DNA of 64,000 nucleotides from Ichthyenterobacterium magnum (GCF_003610635.1 NZ_RAQJ01000001.1:124001-188000); one strand, 5' to 3'. Shown: positions 7,824 to 19,700, counted from the first letter of the stretch. Translations and numbers: made by a program. Notes: generated by a model from the letters alone, not told the origin.

Positions 7824-8795
7824 TTACACATAAACCTCTAATAGTTCAGCATTTTTACTCGAAATTTGATAGTTTTTCAATGCCGCTGGAAGTAACAAGG
7901 TTTCTCCCTTTTTTATAATCTCTTTTGATGTTTCTGTAATAACTTCTACTACGCCTTTCACACACATATAAATTATAAACGAATCATAATTGTTTTCCTT
8001 TTGCAAAGTCTCAGTTAAATGTAAAAAACTAGTTGTAAAGTATGGGCAACTTACCATTTTATTAGATTGATTTTCGTCTCTTTTATAATTGACTCTAAAA
8101 TCGTCTTTCATTTCAAAATCAAAAGCATCTATAGCCAAATCGTTATGTAACTCACGTTCATTTCCTTCATCATCTACACGATCCCAGTCATATACACGAT
8201 ACGTTATATCGCTTGTTTGCTGTATTTCAGCAAGCATCACTCCAGCTCCAATTGCATGAACTCTTCCCACTTCAATAAAATAAGTGTCGCCTTCTTTGAC
8301 TTTATCAAAATTCAAAATTTGAGTTAATGTTTTATCTTCTAAATGCTTTAAATATAATTTTGGCGTAACTTTTTGGTTAAACCCTACAATTAAATTAGAG
8401 TCCTTATCGGCTTGCATAACATACCACATTTCAGTTTTACCAAACGAATTATGGCGTTTTGCAGCAAGTTCATCATTAGGATGCAACTGAATTGATAAAT
8501 CTTCTTTTGCATCAATGAATTTTATAAGTAGTGGAAATTTGTTTTCAAAAATTTTATAATTCTTTTCTCCTATTAAATCTCCTTTATAGCTTTCTAACAA
8601 ATCTTTAAGTGATTGGCCCTTAAGCTCGCCATTAACAACTATGGATGTATCGCCTTCAACATCACTAATTTCCCAGCTCTCACCTACATTAGGTAAATCA
8701 TTCTCTTTATTAAGAATCGTTTTTAGTTTTTGTCCTCCCCAAATTTTATCTTTTAAAATTGGTTCAAACTTTATTGGGTATAGTATCGTATTCAT
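7824..8795 (-). CDS. manA: Mannose-6-phosphate isomerase, class I
   Basis: The enzyme interconverts fructose-6-P and mannose-6-P, feeding GDP-mannose-derived glycans. The 323-residue length fits the short bacterial type I PMI. The cupin metal and active-site motifs are SIQLHPNDELAAKRH (about residues 100-115), KTEMWYV just after, and the long EVGRVHAIGAGVMLAEIQQ near residue 175. It begins 6 bases after queD and forms an operon with idi and queD. The product is cytoplasmic and zinc-dependent by family. The start ATG at 8795 is well supported by the KFEPILKDKIWGG start typical of the family. Confidence 0.93.
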   Translation of the reverse strand: MNTILYPIKFEPILKDKIWGGQKLKTILNKENDLPNVGESWEISDVEGDTSIVVNGELKGQSLKDLLESYKGDLIGEKNYKIFENKFPLLIKFIDAKEDLSIQLHPNDELAAKRHNSFGKTEMWYVMQADKDSNLIVGFNQKVTPKLYLKHLEDKTLTQILNFDKVKEGDTYFIEVGRVHAIGAGVMLAEIQQTSDITYRVYDWDRVDDEGNERELHNDLAIDAFDFEMKDDFRVNYKRDENQSNKMVSCPYFTTSFLHLTETLQKENNYDSFIIYMCVKGVVEVITETSKEIIKKGETLLLPAALKNYQISSKNAELLEVYV

Positions 8796-8800
8796 TCTTT

Positions 8801-9211
8801 TTATTCTCCTGAGTAAACTACAAAATTGCGTGGTGTTTCGTATAATGTTATTTCGATATCGAACGAAGCATCAAGCTTAGGTTTAATTTTATTATAGATA
8901 ACAACTACAATATTTTCGGCTGTTGGGTTTAAATCTTTAAATTCTAGAACTTCAAGATTTAAGTTTTTATGATCAAATGCGTCTTCAACTTCAGACTTTA
9001 TGATATCTTTTAATACTTTCATATCTATCACATATCCTGTTTCTTTATCAATTTCTCCTGTAACACTTACAATAAGCTCGTAATTATGCCCATGAAAATT
9101 TGGGTTATTACACTTTCCAAAAATAGCATCGTTTTTTTCATGCGTCCAGTCTTTTCTGTACAAACGATGTGCAGCATTAAAATGCGCTTTTCTACTAACT
9201 GTTACTCGCAT
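8801..9211 (-). CDS. queD: 6-carboxytetrahydropterin synthase / 6-pyruvoyl-tetrahydropterin synthase family
   Basis: The 136-residue product (from ATG 9211, MRVTVSRKAHF) carries the zinc-binding His residues of the PTPS fold: FNAAH near the start and FHGHNYEL in the middle, with a Cys in FGKCNNPNFHGHN. In bacteria the family usually makes 6-carboxy-tetrahydropterin for queuosine. The queuosine genes queC/queE are not in the window, so the pathway assignment is by family only. A TTG two codons upstream is possible but unnecessary. The start overlaps the end of idi by 17 bases, indicating tight translational coupling. Confidence 0.88.
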   Translation of the reverse strand: MRVTVSRKAHFNAAHRLYRKDWTHEKNDAIFGKCNNPNFHGHNYELIVSVTGEIDKETGYVIDMKVLKDIIKSEVEDAFDHKNLNLEVLEFKDLNPTAENIVVVIYNKIKPKLDASFDIEITLYETPRNFVVYSGE

Positions 9212-9734
9212 TATCAATTATATTTATATGTTTATAAAACTTATCAAAAATAATTTTAAACCATTCGGTGTAGCATTCTGGATGCAATTTAATATCTACT
9301 TTAACAGCTTCTAAAGACATCCATTTCCAAGCTTCAACTTCATCTGGGTTAATATTGGGTGCTTCATTATAATACCCAATCATAACATGATCAAACTCAT
9401 GCTCTGTTAAACCATTATCAAAAGGTGCTTTATAAATAAATGAAATTGTTTCTTTTAAATCTGTAACAAAACCCATCTCTTCATTTAAACGTCGCTTACC
9501 TGCTTCAATATTTGTTTCACCGTCACGCTGATGACTACAACAAGTATTAGTCCACAAACTTGGAGAATGGTATTTATGCTTAGCTCTTTGCTGTAGCATA
9601 AGCTCGTTGTTATCATTAAAAACAAATACAGAAAAGGCTCTATGCAAAACAGCTTTTTCATGAGCTTCGAGTTTTGGCATTAAACCAATTTGCTCATCAT
9701 TTTCATTTACAAGAATTACATGTTCTTCAATCAT
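9195..9734 (-). CDS. idi: Isopentenyl-diphosphate delta-isomerase, type I (Nudix fold)
   Basis: The enzyme converts IPP to DMAPP for isoprenoid synthesis. The 179-residue length is normal. Family signatures are LWTNTCCSHQRDGE (about residues 60-74, catalytic Cys in TNTCCSH) and the Nudix-like RRLNEEMGF near residue 83. EHEFDHVMIGYY supplies metal-binding His/Glu residues. It heads a compact operon with queD and manA. A -7 box TATTTTTG at 9741-9748 lies 7 bases upstream of the ATG, implying a very short leader. Confidence 0.95.
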   Translation of the reverse strand: MIEEHVILVNENDEQIGLMPKLEAHEKAVLHRAFSVFVFNDNNELMLQQRAKHKYHSPSLWTNTCCSHQRDGETNIEAGKRRLNEEMGFVTDLKETISFIYKAPFDNGLTEHEFDHVMIGYYNEAPNINPDEVEAWKWMSLEAVKVDIKLHPECYTEWFKIIFDKFYKHINIIDNASNS

Positions 9735-9740
9735 AGCTTA

Positions 9741-9748
9741 CAAAAATA
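9741..9748 (-). promoter_or_regulatory. -7 promoter box for idi
   Basis: TATTTTTG on the minus strand matches the Bacteroidota TAnnTTTG consensus exactly and ends 7 bases before the idi start. No clear -33 TTG is seen at 17-20 bases upstream, so the call rests on the -7 box alone. Confidence 0.5.
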
Positions 9749-9831
9749 CCAACTATAATTATAAAATACGTGAATGTTACTATAAATTTAAAATGCAATA
9801 TAATCTATTATTTAAATGAGGTTAATAATAG

Positions 9832-9839
9832 TATCTTTG
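9832..9839 (+). promoter_or_regulatory. -7 promoter box for prfC
   Basis: TATCTTTG is an exact TAnnTTTG match 23 bases before the prfC ATG. It lies inside the upstream-extended reading frame, which supports the start at 9863. No good -33 element is seen. Confidence 0.55.
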
Positions 9840-9862
9840 CAAACTATTTGCAATCCTTTATT

Positions 9863-11452
9863 ATGAGTTTTATACAAGAAATAGAAAGACGTAGAACCTT
9901 TGGTATTATTTCGCATCCAGATGCAGGGAAAACAACCTTAACAGAAAAATTATTACTCTTTGGTGGTGCCATTCAAGAAGCTGGTGCTGTAAAAAGTAAT
10001 AAAATAAAGAAAGGTGCTACCAGTGATTTTATGGAAATTGAGCGTCAGCGTGGAATTTCTGTTGCTACTTCTGTTCTTGCATTTGAATATAATGGTATTA
10101 AAATTAATATTCTTGATACACCTGGTCACAAGGATTTTGCAGAAGACACCTTTAGAACATTAACAGCCGTAGATAGTGTTATTGTTGTTATTGATGTTGC
10201 AAAAGGTGTTGAAGAGCAAACTGAAAAACTAGTAGAAGTTTGCCGTATGCGTAACATACCTATGATTGTGTTCATTAATAAAATGGATAGAGAAGGTAAA
10301 GATGCCTTTGACTTACTAGATGAAGTTGAGCAAAAATTAGGGCTTAAAGTTACCCCTTTAAGTTTTCCAATTGGTATGGGTTATGACTTTAAAGGCATCT
10401 ATAATATTTGGGAGAAAAACGTTAACTTATTTAGTGGTGATAGTAGAAAAGATATTGAAGAAACTGTAGAAATTTCAGATTTATCTTCTCCAGAATTAGA
10501 TTCTTTAGTTGGTGAACAAGCAGCAAATACACTAAGAGAAGAGATTGAACTTGTAGAAGGCATCTATCCAGAATTTGACAAAGAAACATACCTAAACGGA
10601 AACTTACAGCCTGTGTTTTTTGGTTCTGCATTAAATAATTTTGGAGTAAGAGAATTGTTAGATTGTTTTGTAGATATTGCACCAAAACCTAGAGCAAAGC
10701 AAAGTGAAGAACGTTTGGTAGAACCTAATGAATCAAAATTTAGCGGTTTTGTATTTAAAATACATGCAAACATGGATCCAAATCATAGAAACAGATTAGC
10801 CTTTGTTAAAATTGTTTCTGGTGAATTTAAACGTAACGCACCTTATTTACATGTAAGAAATAATAAAAAAGTAAAGTTTTCTAGTCCTAATGCATTTTTT
10901 GCAGAAAAGAAAGAAATTGTAGACATCTCTTATCCTGGAGATATTGTTGGTTTACAGGATACGGGAAATTTTAAAATTGGAGATACATTAACAGAAGGTG
11001 AAATTTTAAATTATAAAGGCGTACCTAATTTTTCTCCTGAGCATTTTAGATATATTAATAATGCAGATCCTCTAAAATCTAAGCAGCTAAACAAAGGTAT
11101 TGACCAACTTATGGATGAAGGTGTAGCTCAATTATTTACACTAGAGCTTAATGGCAGAAAAGTAATTGGTACAGTTGGCGCATTACAATATGAAGTAATT
11201 CAATATCGATTAGAACACGAGTATGGCGCTAAATGTACTTATGAAAATTTAAACGTACATAAAGCTTGTTGGGTAGAAACCGAAGATGAAAAGAGTGAAG
11301 AGTTCAAAGATTTTTTAAGAGTAAAGCAACGTTTTTTAGCTAAAGACAAACAAAATCAATTAGTCTTCTTAGCAGACTCGTCGTTTTCATTACAAATGAC
11401 TCAACAAAAATACCCAAGTATAACGTTTCATTTTACTTCAGAATTCAAGTAA
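9863..11452 (+). CDS. prfC: Peptide chain release factor 3
   Basis: RF3 is the GTPase that recycles RF1/RF2 from the ribosome. From ATG 9863 (MSFIQEIERRRTFGIIS) the product is 529 residues, the usual length. G motifs are SHPDAGKTTL (P-loop, near residue 17), RGISVATS (switch), DTPGHKDF (G3, near 85) and FINKMD (G4, near 140), followed by the RF3 domains ending in FTSEFK. The frame remains open to 9770, but the extra 31 residues are low-complexity and contain the -7 box, so the upstream start is rejected. Confidence 0.96.
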   Translation: MSFIQEIERRRTFGIISHPDAGKTTLTEKLLLFGGAIQEAGAVKSNKIKKGATSDFMEIERQRGISVATSVLAFEYNGIKINILDTPGHKDFAEDTFRTLTAVDSVIVVIDVAKGVEEQTEKLVEVCRMRNIPMIVFINKMDREGKDAFDLLDEVEQKLGLKVTPLSFPIGMGYDFKGIYNIWEKNVNLFSGDSRKDIEETVEISDLSSPELDSLVGEQAANTLREEIELVEGIYPEFDKETYLNGNLQPVFFGSALNNFGVRELLDCFVDIAPKPRAKQSEERLVEPNESKFSGFVFKIHANMDPNHRNRLAFVKIVSGEFKRNAPYLHVRNNKKVKFSSPNAFFAEKKEIVDISYPGDIVGLQDTGNFKIGDTLTEGEILNYKGVPNFSPEHFRYINNADPLKSKQLNKGIDQLMDEGVAQLFTLELNGRKVIGTVGALQYEVIQYRLEHEYGAKCTYENLNVHKACWVETEDEKSEEFKDFLRVKQRFLAKDKQNQLVFLADSSFSLQMTQQKYPSITFHFTSEFK

Positions 11453-11634
11453 AAACAATTAATTATTAGCTAAAATTCTTACAATTTCATATAGCTAAAA
11501 AGAGGTCAATCATCTATAAATTTAGCATTTTTTTGTTTTTAAACGCATTTTTTATACATTTAAACGATATTTTGAATTATTTAGAAATTACTAGTATACA
11601 TTTAAAATAGAATCAACCCCAAATTGATTGACCT

Positions 11635-11868
11635 ATGAAAACTACAGCAAATGTTTTCAGTAATGATGAAATTACTGTTACTTATCAACCATGTGTATGC
11701 GTAAACGCAGAACGTTGCGCTAGAGAATTATCAAACGTATTTAGACAATCTATTATTCCTTGGATAGACTTAGATGGTGCTTCAACCAAAAAGATTATTA
11801 AACAAGTAAATAAATGTCCATCTGGTGCATTAAAATATCATATAAACAGCAATAAAGAAGTTGCTTAG
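11635..11868 (+). CDS. YjdI-type mono-[4Fe-4S] binding protein
   Basis: The 77-residue protein matches the small Fer4_19 (YjdI) family. It has YQPCVCVNAERCARELSNVF (Cys 20, 22 and 28) and NKCPSGALKY (Cys 61), giving four Cys for one iron-sulfur cluster. Family members are cytoplasmic; the partner is unknown. It is monocistronic: 182 featureless bases precede it and a strong bidirectional terminator follows. Confidence 0.88.
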   Translation: MKTTANVFSNDEITVTYQPCVCVNAERCARELSNVFRQSIIPWIDLDGASTKKIIKQVNKCPSGALKYHINSNKEVA

Positions 11869-11897
11869 TTTATTGACTATTAATTGAACCGCTTGAA

Positions 11898-11938
11898 GAA
11901 AAAAACCATCTAAATTAAAATTTAGATGGTTTTTTTTA
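11898..11938. terminator. Bidirectional terminator between convergent genes
   Basis: The stem AAAAAACCATCTAAA/TTTAGATGGTTTTTT with loop TTAAAA has A and T tracts on both sides. It serves the iron-sulfur protein gene (plus) and the DUF3467 gene (minus), whose stop codon lies inside its right flank. Confidence 0.92.
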
Positions 11939-12250
11939 TGCTTGCCCTGTTGGTCCAAAATTAAGAGGAATTGGTGCTTGCTCGTAATCTTTAATTTCAC
12001 CATGAGCGTTTTCAAAACGCTTAACATTATCACCCAATGCCTTTAATAATCTTTTTGCATGTTGTGGTGTTAATATAATTCTTGACTTTACCTTACTTTT
12101 TGGAGTTCCAGGCATAATACTAACAAAATCAACTACAAACTCAGAAACTGAATGATTAATAATTGCTAAGTTAGAATATGTGCCTTCAGCAGTTTTTTCA
12201 TCTAGTTCGATGTTTATTCCTTGCTTTTTTTTGTTTTTATCTTCTGCCAT
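11936..12250 (-). CDS. DUF3467 domain protein
   Basis: The 104-residue product matches DUF3467: YSNLAIINHSVSEFVVDFVS, RIILTPQHAKRLLKALGDN and a C-terminal PLNFGP. It is small, cytoplasmic and of unknown function. It follows rpoC, separated by a terminator hairpin, so expression may depend on readthrough from the rpoBC operon or on its own promoter in the 12251-12355 gap. The family call is strong. Confidence 0.88.
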   Translation of the reverse strand: MAEDKNKKKQGINIELDEKTAEGTYSNLAIINHSVSEFVVDFVSIMPGTPKSKVKSRIILTPQHAKRLLKALGDNVKRFENAHGEIKDYEQAPIPLNFGPTGQA

Positions 12251-12280
12251 AACTTATGTTTTTTTTAGTATTTGAATTTA

Positions 12281-12315
12281 AAATAAAATCCCGCAAGAAA
12301 CGGGATTTTATTATT
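12281..12315 (-). terminator. Terminator after rpoC
   Basis: The perfect stem AAAATCCCG/CGGGATTTT with loop CAAGAAA is followed on the minus strand by TTTTATTTTAAA. It lies 40 bases past the rpoC stop and ends the ribosomal/rpoBC transcription unit. Confidence 0.88.
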
Positions 12316-12355
12316 ATAGTTTGAATTTACATCTTATTAAAACAAAAAGTTATAA

Positions 12356-15300
12356 TTAGTTATAATTCATTTCTTCCTTTGCTTTCATCATTTCGTTAAA
12401 CTCCTCTTTAGAACCAACTATGATGTTATCAAATTTTCTAACACCAGTTCCTGCAGGAATTCTATGACCAACAATTACATTCTCTTTTAGACCTTCTAAA
12501 GCATCTACTTTACCATTTACAGCTGCTTCATTAAGAACTTTTGTTGTTTCTTGGAAAGAAGCCGCAGAAATAAATGACTTAGTCTGTAAAGATGCTCTAG
12601 TAATACCTTGTAAGATTGGAGTTGCAGTTGCTGGTTGAGCTTCTCTAGCTACAACCAATTGCTTGTCTTCTCTACGTAAGATTGAATTCTCGTCTCTTAA
12701 TTCTCTAGTAGAAACTATTTGTCCTGCTTTTAAATTCTGAGAATCTCCAGCATCTTCAACTACTTTCATTCCGAAAATTTTATCATTTTCTTCAATAAAG
12801 TCAGCTTTATGAGCTAATTGATCTTCTAAGAAAATTGTATCACCAGAATCAATAATTCTTACTTTACGCATCATTTGTCTAACAACTACCTCAAAGTGTT
12901 TATCATTAATTTTTACACCTTGTAAACGATATACTTCTTGTACTTCGTTTACTAAGTATTGTTGAACAGCTGAAGGACCTTTAATATTTAAGATATCGTT
13001 TGGTGTTATTGAACCATCAGATAGAGGCATACCAGCTTTAACATAGTCATTTTCTTGAACAAGAATTTGATTAGATAATTTAACTAAGTATTTCTTAATA
13101 TCTCCTGTTTTAGATTCTATAATAATCTCTCGATTACCTCTTTTAATTTTACCAAAAGAAACCACACCATCAATAGCACTAACGACTGCTGGGTTAGAAG
13201 GGTTACGAGCTTCAAACAACTCAGTAACACGTGGTAAACCTCCTGTAATATCACCTGCTTTTGCAGATTTACGAGGAATCTTAACTAAAATTTTACCAAC
13301 ATTAATCTTATCTCCATCATCAATCATTAAGTGAGCACCAACTGGTAAGTTGTATGATCTAATTGTTTCTCCTTTAGCATCATCAATATGAAGCGTAGGA
13401 ATTAGTTTTTTATTTCTAGATTCTGAAATCACTTTCTCTTGGAAACCAGTTTGCTCATCAATCTCAACTTGGTATGTGATACCTTGTTCTATATTTTCGT
13501 AACGAACTTTTCCTGCAAATTCAGAAATAATTACACCATTATATGGATCCCATTGACAAACAACTGCTCCTTTTTTGAGTTTCTGACCATTTTTTACAAA
13601 AATAGTAGAACCATAAGGAATATTATTTGTACTTAAAGTAATACCTGTTTTAGCATCTACAAGTTTTAACTCAGAAGTTCTAGAGATAACAACGTCTATT
13701 TCATTGCCTTCGTTATCTGTACTCTTAACCGTTTTAAGATCTTCAATCTCTGCAACACCATCAAACTTAACTGTTAATTTATTTTCTTCAGAAATGTTAC
13801 CTGCAATACCACCTACGTGGAACGTACGAAGCGTTAACTGTGTACCAGGCTCACCAATAGATTGAGCAGCAACTACACCAACAGCTTCACCACGTTGTAC
13901 CATTTTACCTGTAGCAAGATTACGTCCATAACATTTAGAACAAATTCCTTTTTTAGCTTCACAAGTTAATGCAGAACGTACTTCAACAGCATCTAAAGGA
14001 GATTCTTCAATACGTTTAGCAATAACGTCATCAATATGTTCACCAGCTCCAACTAAAAGCTCTTCAGTAATTGGGTCATAAACATCATTTAAAGATGTAC
14101 GTCCAACTATTCTAGCTTCTAGAGTTTCTATTACTTCTTCATTTTTCTTTAATGGAGTAACTTCAATACCTCTTAATGTACCACAGTCTTCACTATAAAT
14201 GATTACATCTTGAGATACATCTACTAAACGACGTGTTAAGTAACCAGCATCGGCAGTTTTAAGTGCTGTATCTGCAAGACCTTTACGTGCACCGTGAGTT
14301 GAAATAAAGTATTCTAAAATTGAAAGTCCTTCTTTAAAGTTAGAAAGAATTGGATTTTCAATAATCTCTCCACCACCTGCATTAGATTTTTTAGGTTTCG
14401 CCATTAATCCACGCATACCTGTTAACTGACGAATCTGTTCTTTAGATCCACGAGCTCCAGAATCAAGCATCATAAACACCGAGTTAAACCCCTGTTGATC
14501 TTCACGAATACGCTTCATAGACAATTCTGTCAATTCTGCATTTGTAGACGTCCAGATATCAATAACTTGGTTATAACGTTCGTTATTTGTAATAAGTCCC
14601 ATGTTATAGTTACCCATAATACCATCAACTAAGCCATTAGCTTTGTCAATCATACCTTGTTTTTCAGCAGGAATAATAATATCACCTAAACTAAATGATA
14701 AACCACCTTGGAAGGCAAATTTATATCCTTGTGTTTTTATTTCATCTAAGAATGCAGCCGTTTCAGGTACACTTGTCTTTTTAAGAATACCATGAATGAT
14801 ATCTCTTAAAGATTTCTTAGTTAATACTTCATTAATGTAACCAGCTGCAGCAGGTACTTTTTCGTTGAAAAGTACACGACCAACAGTAGTTTCAATAATT
14901 TGAGTAGTTAACTCTCCTTCTTCGTTAAAATCTTGAGTTCTTACTTTAATTCCAGCATTTAAGTCAACTTTCTTCTCGTTGTAAGCAATTGTTACTTCTT
15001 CTGGAGAATAGAATGTTAAACCTTCACCAATTACAGGAACATCTTTAGTGGATTTTCTGTGCTTAGTCATATAATATAAACCAAGTACCATATCCTGAGA
15101 AGGTACAGTAACTGGTGATCCATTTGCTGGATTTAATATATTATGAGATGCTAACATTAAAAGTTGAGCTTCAAGAATTGCTTCTGGCCCTAATGGTAAA
15201 TGCACTGCCATTTGATCACCATCAAAATCGGCATTAAATGCAGTACACACTAATGGGTGTAACTGGATTGCTTTTCCTTCAATTAATTTTGGCTGGAAAG

Positions 15301-16657
15301 CTTGTATACCAAGTCTGTGTAAAGTAGGAGCACGATTTAAAAGCACTGGATGTCCTTTTAAAACATTCTCTAAAATATCCCAAACTACAGGCTCTTTTCT
15401 ATCTATAATTTTCTTTGCAGATTTTACAGTTTTTACAATACCTCTTTCAATCAGTTTTCTAATGATAAAAGGCTTATACAATTCTGCTGCCATATTTTTT
15501 GGCAATCCGCATTCAAATAATTTTAATTCTGGTCCAACAACAATTACAGAACGTGCAGAATAATCAACACGTTTACCAAGTAGGTTTTGACGGAAACGCC
15601 CTTGTTTACCTTTTAATGAATCTGATAAAGATTTTAATGGTCTGTTAGAATCTGTTTTTACTGCTGAAGCTTTACGCGTGTTATCAAACAATGAATCTAC
15701 AGATTCTTGCAACATACGTTTTTCATTACGTAAAATTACTTCTGGTGCTTTTATCTCTACTAATCGTTTTAGACGATTGTTACGAATAATTACACGTCTG
15801 TATAAATCATTTAAATCTGAAGTTGCAAAACGTCCTCCATCTAAAGGCACTAAAGGTCTTAATTCTGGTGGAATAATTGGAACGGCTTTCATTATCATCC
15901 ATTCTGGTCTATTCTCACGATTTAAGTTGGCATCTTTAAATGCTTCAACAACTTGTAAACGTTTTAAAGCTTCAGTTTTACGTTGTTTAGACGTTTCTGT
16001 ATTTGCTTTATGACGTAAGTCATATGATAATTGCTCTAAATCAATTCTTGCTAAAAGGTCAATTAAGCATTCTGCTCCCATTTTTGCAATGAACTTCTCT
16101 GGATCTGTATCATCTAAATATTGGTTTTCTTGCGGAAGTGTTTCAAGAATGTTTAAGTATTCTTCTTCTGTTAAGAAATCCATTTTTTGTAATGGTTCTC
16201 CTTCGGCATTTTTTGCATTACCTGCTTGGATTACTACATAACGTTCGTAGTAGATAATCATATCTAATCGCTTAGATGGTAAGCCTAATAAATAACCTAT
16301 TTTATTTGGTAACGAACGGAAATACCAGATATGAGCTACAGGAACTACCAAGTTGATATGTCCTACTCTATCTCTACGTACTTTCTTTTCTGTTACTTCA
16401 ACACCACAACGGTCACAAACAATACCCTTGTAACGTATTCTTTTATATTTACCACAAGCACATTCAAAATCCTTAACAGGACCAAAAATACGTTCACAGA
16501 ATAAACCATCACGTTCTGGTTTATGTGTTCGATAATTAATAGTTTCTGGTTTTAAAACCTCACCACGAGATGCTCCTAAAACAGACTCTGGAGATGCTAG
16601 ACCAATTGAGATTTTATTAAATCTCTGTATTGTATTCTTATCTTGTCTTCTTGCCAT
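12356..16657 (-). CDS. rpoC: DNA-directed RNA polymerase subunit beta'
   Basis: The 1433-residue catalytic subunit has zinc site 1 at Cys 66, 68, 81 and 84 (FECACGKY...VCDRCGVEV). The universal Mg-binding [12 protein letters not shown] lies near residue 474. The second zinc site is [15 protein letters not shown], next to [20 protein letters not shown] (bridge/trigger-loop region). The length is normal for Bacteroidota. It is the last gene of the operon before the terminator at 12281-12315. The 75-base gap to rpoB carries an inverted repeat of a dispersed type. Confidence 0.99.
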   Translation of the reverse strand: MARRQDKNTIQRFNKISIGLASPESVLGASRGEVLKPETINYRTHKPERDGLFCERIFGPVKDFECACGKYKRIRYKGIVCDRCGVEVTEKKVRRDRVGHINLVVPVAHIWYFRSLPNKIGYLLGLPSKRLDMIIYYERYVVIQAGNAKNAEGEPLQKMDFLTEEEYLNILETLPQENQYLDDTDPEKFIAKMGAECLIDLLARIDLEQLSYDLRHKANTETSKQRKTEALKRLQVVEAFKDANLNRENRPEWMIMKAVPIIPPELRPLVPLDGGRFATSDLNDLYRRVIIRNNRLKRLVEIKAPEVILRNEKRMLQESVDSLFDNTRKASAVKTDSNRPLKSLSDSLKGKQGRFRQNLLGKRVDYSARSVIVVGPELKLFECGLPKNMAAELYKPFIIRKLIERGIVKTVKSAKKIIDRKEPVVWDILENVLKGHPVLLNRAPTLHRLGIQAFQPKLIEGKAIQLHPLVCTAFNADFDGDQMAVHLPLGPEAILEAQLLMLASHNILNPANGSPVTVPSQDMVLGLYYMTKHRKSTKDVPVIGEGLTFYSPEEVTIAYNEKKVDLNAGIKVRTQDFNEEGELTTQIIETTVGRVLFNEKVPAAAGYINEVLTKKSLRDIIHGILKKTSVPETAAFLDEIKTQGYKFAFQGGLSFSLGDIIIPAEKQGMIDKANGLVDGIMGNYNMGLITNNERYNQVIDIWTSTNAELTELSMKRIREDQQGFNSVFMMLDSGARGSKEQIRQLTGMRGLMAKPKKSNAGGGEIIENPILSNFKEGLSILEYFISTHGARKGLADTALKTADAGYLTRRLVDVSQDVIIYSEDCGTLRGIEVTPLKKNEEVIETLEARIVGRTSLNDVYDPITEELLVGAGEHIDDVIAKRIEESPLDAVEVRSALTCEAKKGICSKCYGRNLATGKMVQRGEAVGVVAAQSIGEPGTQLTLRTFHVGGIAGNISEENKLTVKFDGVAEIEDLKTVKSTDNEGNEIDVVISRTSELKLVDAKTGITLSTNNIPYGSTIFVKNGQKLKKGAVVCQWDPYNGVIISEFAGKVRYENIEQGITYQVEIDEQTGFQEKVISESRNKKLIPTLHIDDAKGETIRSYNLPVGAHLMIDDGDKINVGKILVKIPRKSAKAGDITGGLPRVTELFEARNPSNPAVVSAIDGVVSFGKIKRGNREIIIESKTGDIKKYLVKLSNQILVQENDYVKAGMPLSDGSITPNDILNIKGPSAVQQYLVNEVQEVYRLQGVKINDKHFEVVVRQMMRKVRIIDSGDTIFLEDQLAHKADFIEENDKIFGMKVVEDAGDSQNLKAGQIVSTRELRDENSILRREDKQLVVAREAQPATATPILQGITRASLQTKSFISAASFQETTKVLNEAAVNGKVDALEGLKENVIVGHRIPAGTGVRKFDNIIVGSKEEFNEMMKAKEEMNYN

Positions 16658-16678
16658 TTCTTTATAGTATTCAGAAAT

Positions 16679-16718
16679 CAGTATTCAGTTGTCAGCGTTA
16701 ACTGCTAACTGAATACTG
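16679..16718. repeat. Inverted repeat between rpoB and rpoC
   Basis: CAGTATTCAGTT at 16679-16690 and AACTGAATACTG at 16707-16718 form a perfect 12-bp stem with a 16-base loop. A TATTCAG motif also occurs just upstream (about 16668-16674). The composition (CAGTT/AACTG units) is of the kind seen as dispersed repeats in flavobacterial genomes. It lies within the rpoBC transcript and has no T tract, so a hairpin or processing site is possible but termination is unlikely. Confidence 0.7.
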
Positions 16719-16732
16719 GTTTAACTGTTTAA

Positions 16733-19700
16733 TTATTCTTCTAATCTAATATCTAATCCTAATCCTTTCAACTCATGCATTAATACATTGAAAGATTCAG
16801 GTAGTCCAGGTTCTGGCATTGGCTCTCCTTTTACGATTGCTTCGTAAGTTTTAGCTCTACCAATTACATCATCAGATTTTACTGTTAAGATCTCACGTAA
16901 TGTAGCTGAAGCTCCATAAGCCTCAAGAGCCCAAACTTCCATCTCACCAAAACGTTGACCTCCAAATTGTGCTTTACCACCAAGAGGTTGCTGTGTAATT
17001 AATGAGTATGGTCCTATAGAACGTGCGTGCATCTTATCGTCAATCATATGACCTAACTTAATCATATAAATAACTCCAACGGTAGCAGGTTGATCAAAAC
17101 GATCACCTGTTCCACCATCATATAAATAGGTATGACCAAATCTAGGTACACCAGCTTCATCAGTAAATCCATTAATTTGATCTAAAGTTGCTCCGTCAAA
17201 AATTGGTGTCGCATAAGTGCGTCCTAATTTTTGTCCAGCCCAACCAAGAACAGTTTCATAAATCTGACCAATATTCATACGCGATGGTACACCTAATGGG
17301 TTTAATACGATATCTACAGGTGTTCCGTCTTCTAAGAATGGCATATCTTCTTGACGTACAATACGTGCAACAATACCTTTGTTACCATGTCGTCCTGCCA
17401 TTTTATCACCAACTTTTAGTTTACGTTTTTTAGCAACATAAACCTTAGCCAATTTAATAATACCTGCTGGCAATTCGTCTCCTACAGAAATTGTAAACTT
17501 CTCACGACGTAATGATCCTTGTAAATCATTTTCTTTAATCTTATAGTTGTGAATTAAATCTTCAACTAAAGCGTTTAATTTGTCGTCTGTAGTCCAAGTT
17601 CCAGATGTTAAATGTGCATAATCATCTACAGCATTTAACATTTTTAATGTATACTTTTTACCTTTAGGAATAATCTCTTCTCCTAAATCATTAAAAATAC
17701 CTTGTGCAGTTTTACCATTAACAAGTGCAAATAGTTTTTCAACTAAAATAGCTTGTAAATCGTCAAACTTAGCATAATAGATATTCTCTAATGCTTCGAT
17801 ATCTTCTTTATCTTTAGCTCTCTTACGCTTATCTTTTACAGCTCTTGAGAATAATTTTTTCTCAATAACAACACCATGTAATGAAGGTGATGCTTTTAAA
17901 GATGCATCTTTTACATCTCCTGCTTTATCACCAAAGATGGCACGTAATAATTTTTCTTCTGGAGTTGGATCAGATTCTCCTTTTGGTGTAATTTTTCCTA
18001 TAAGGATATCACCAGGTTTAATCTCTGCTCCAATACGAATCATTCCGTTTTCATCTAAATCTTTTGTAGCTTCTTCAGATACGTTAGGAATATCATTAGT
18101 TAACTCTTCGTTACCTAATTTTGTATCTCTAACTTCTAATGAATACTCATCAATATGTATAGATGTAAAAATATCATCGCGTACTACTTTTTCTGAAATT
18201 ACAATCGCATCCTCAAAGTTGTAACCTTTCCATGGCATAAATGCTACTTTCATGTTACGACCTAATGCTAATTCTCCATTTTCAGTAGCATAACCTTGAC
18301 AAAGTACTTGACCCTTTTTAACTTTATCACCTTTCTCAACAATTGGCTTTAAGTTAATAGATGTACCTTGATTTGTCTTTCTGAATTTTACAAGCGGATA
18401 TGTTTTAGTATCACTTTCAAAACTTACCATTGCTTCTTCTTCAGTACGTTCGTACTTGATGGTAATTTCATTAGCATCAACATACTCTACAGTTCCAGCG
18501 CCTTCAGCATTAATTAATACTCTAGAATCTGAAGCTACTTGGCGTTCTAATCCTGTTCCTACAATAGGTGCTTGCGGACGTAATAAAGGTACAGCTTGAC
18601 GCATCATGTTAGATCCCATCAAGGCTCTATTGGCATCATCATGCTCTAAGAAAGGAATTAATGAAGCCGAAATAGATGCAATCTGGTTAGGTGCAACATC
18701 AGTATAGTGAATTTCACTTGGTGAAACCACTGGAAAATCACCTTCTTCACGAGCAATAACTTTATCATGAAGGATTTTACCATTTTCATCTACTTCAATG
18801 TTAGCCTGAGCAGTTTTCTTTTCTTCTTCTTCCTCAGCACTTAAGTAAATAGCATCTCCTTTAATATCTACAACACCATCTTTAACAGGGCGATAAGGTG
18901 TTTCTAAGAATCCCATTGAATTCACTTTAGCATAAACTGAAAGTGATGAAATAAGACCAATATTTGGTCCCTCAGGCGTTTCAATTGGACATAATCTTCC
19001 GTAGTGCGTGTAGTGAACATCACGAACCTCGAATCCTGCTCTTTCTCTAGATAAACCTCCAGGTCCTAAAGCTGATAAACGACGTTTATGTGTAATCTCT
19101 GCTAATGGATTGGTTTGATCCATAAATTGAGACAACTGGTTTGTACCAAAGAATGAATTAATTACAGACGATAATGTCTTAGCGTTAATTAAATCTATTG
19201 GAGTAAACACCTCGTTATCACGAACGTTCATACGCTCACGAATTGTACGCGCCATACGTGCTAAACCAACACCAAATTGAGAAGACAATTGCTCACCTAC
19301 TGTACGCACACGACGATTAGAAAGGTGGTCAATATCATCAATCTCAGCTTTAGAGTTAATAAGCTCGATTAAATATTTTATTATAGTAATGATATCTTCT
19401 TTGGTAAGCACTTGCTTATCCATACCAATATCAAGTTGTAATTTTTTGTTCATTCTATAACGACCTACTTCTCCTAAAGAGTAACGTTGGTCTGAAAAGA
19501 ATAATTTGTCAATAATACCACGTGCTGTTTCCTCATCTGGCGGCTCAGCATTACGTAGTTGACGGTAAATATGTTCAACAGCTTCTTTTTCAGAGTTTGT
19601 TGGATCTTTTTGAAGTGTATTATGAATAATGGCGTAATCTCCTTGTTGTGCACTTTCTTTATGTAAAAGAATAGTTTTTACACCAGCTTCAAGGATTTCT

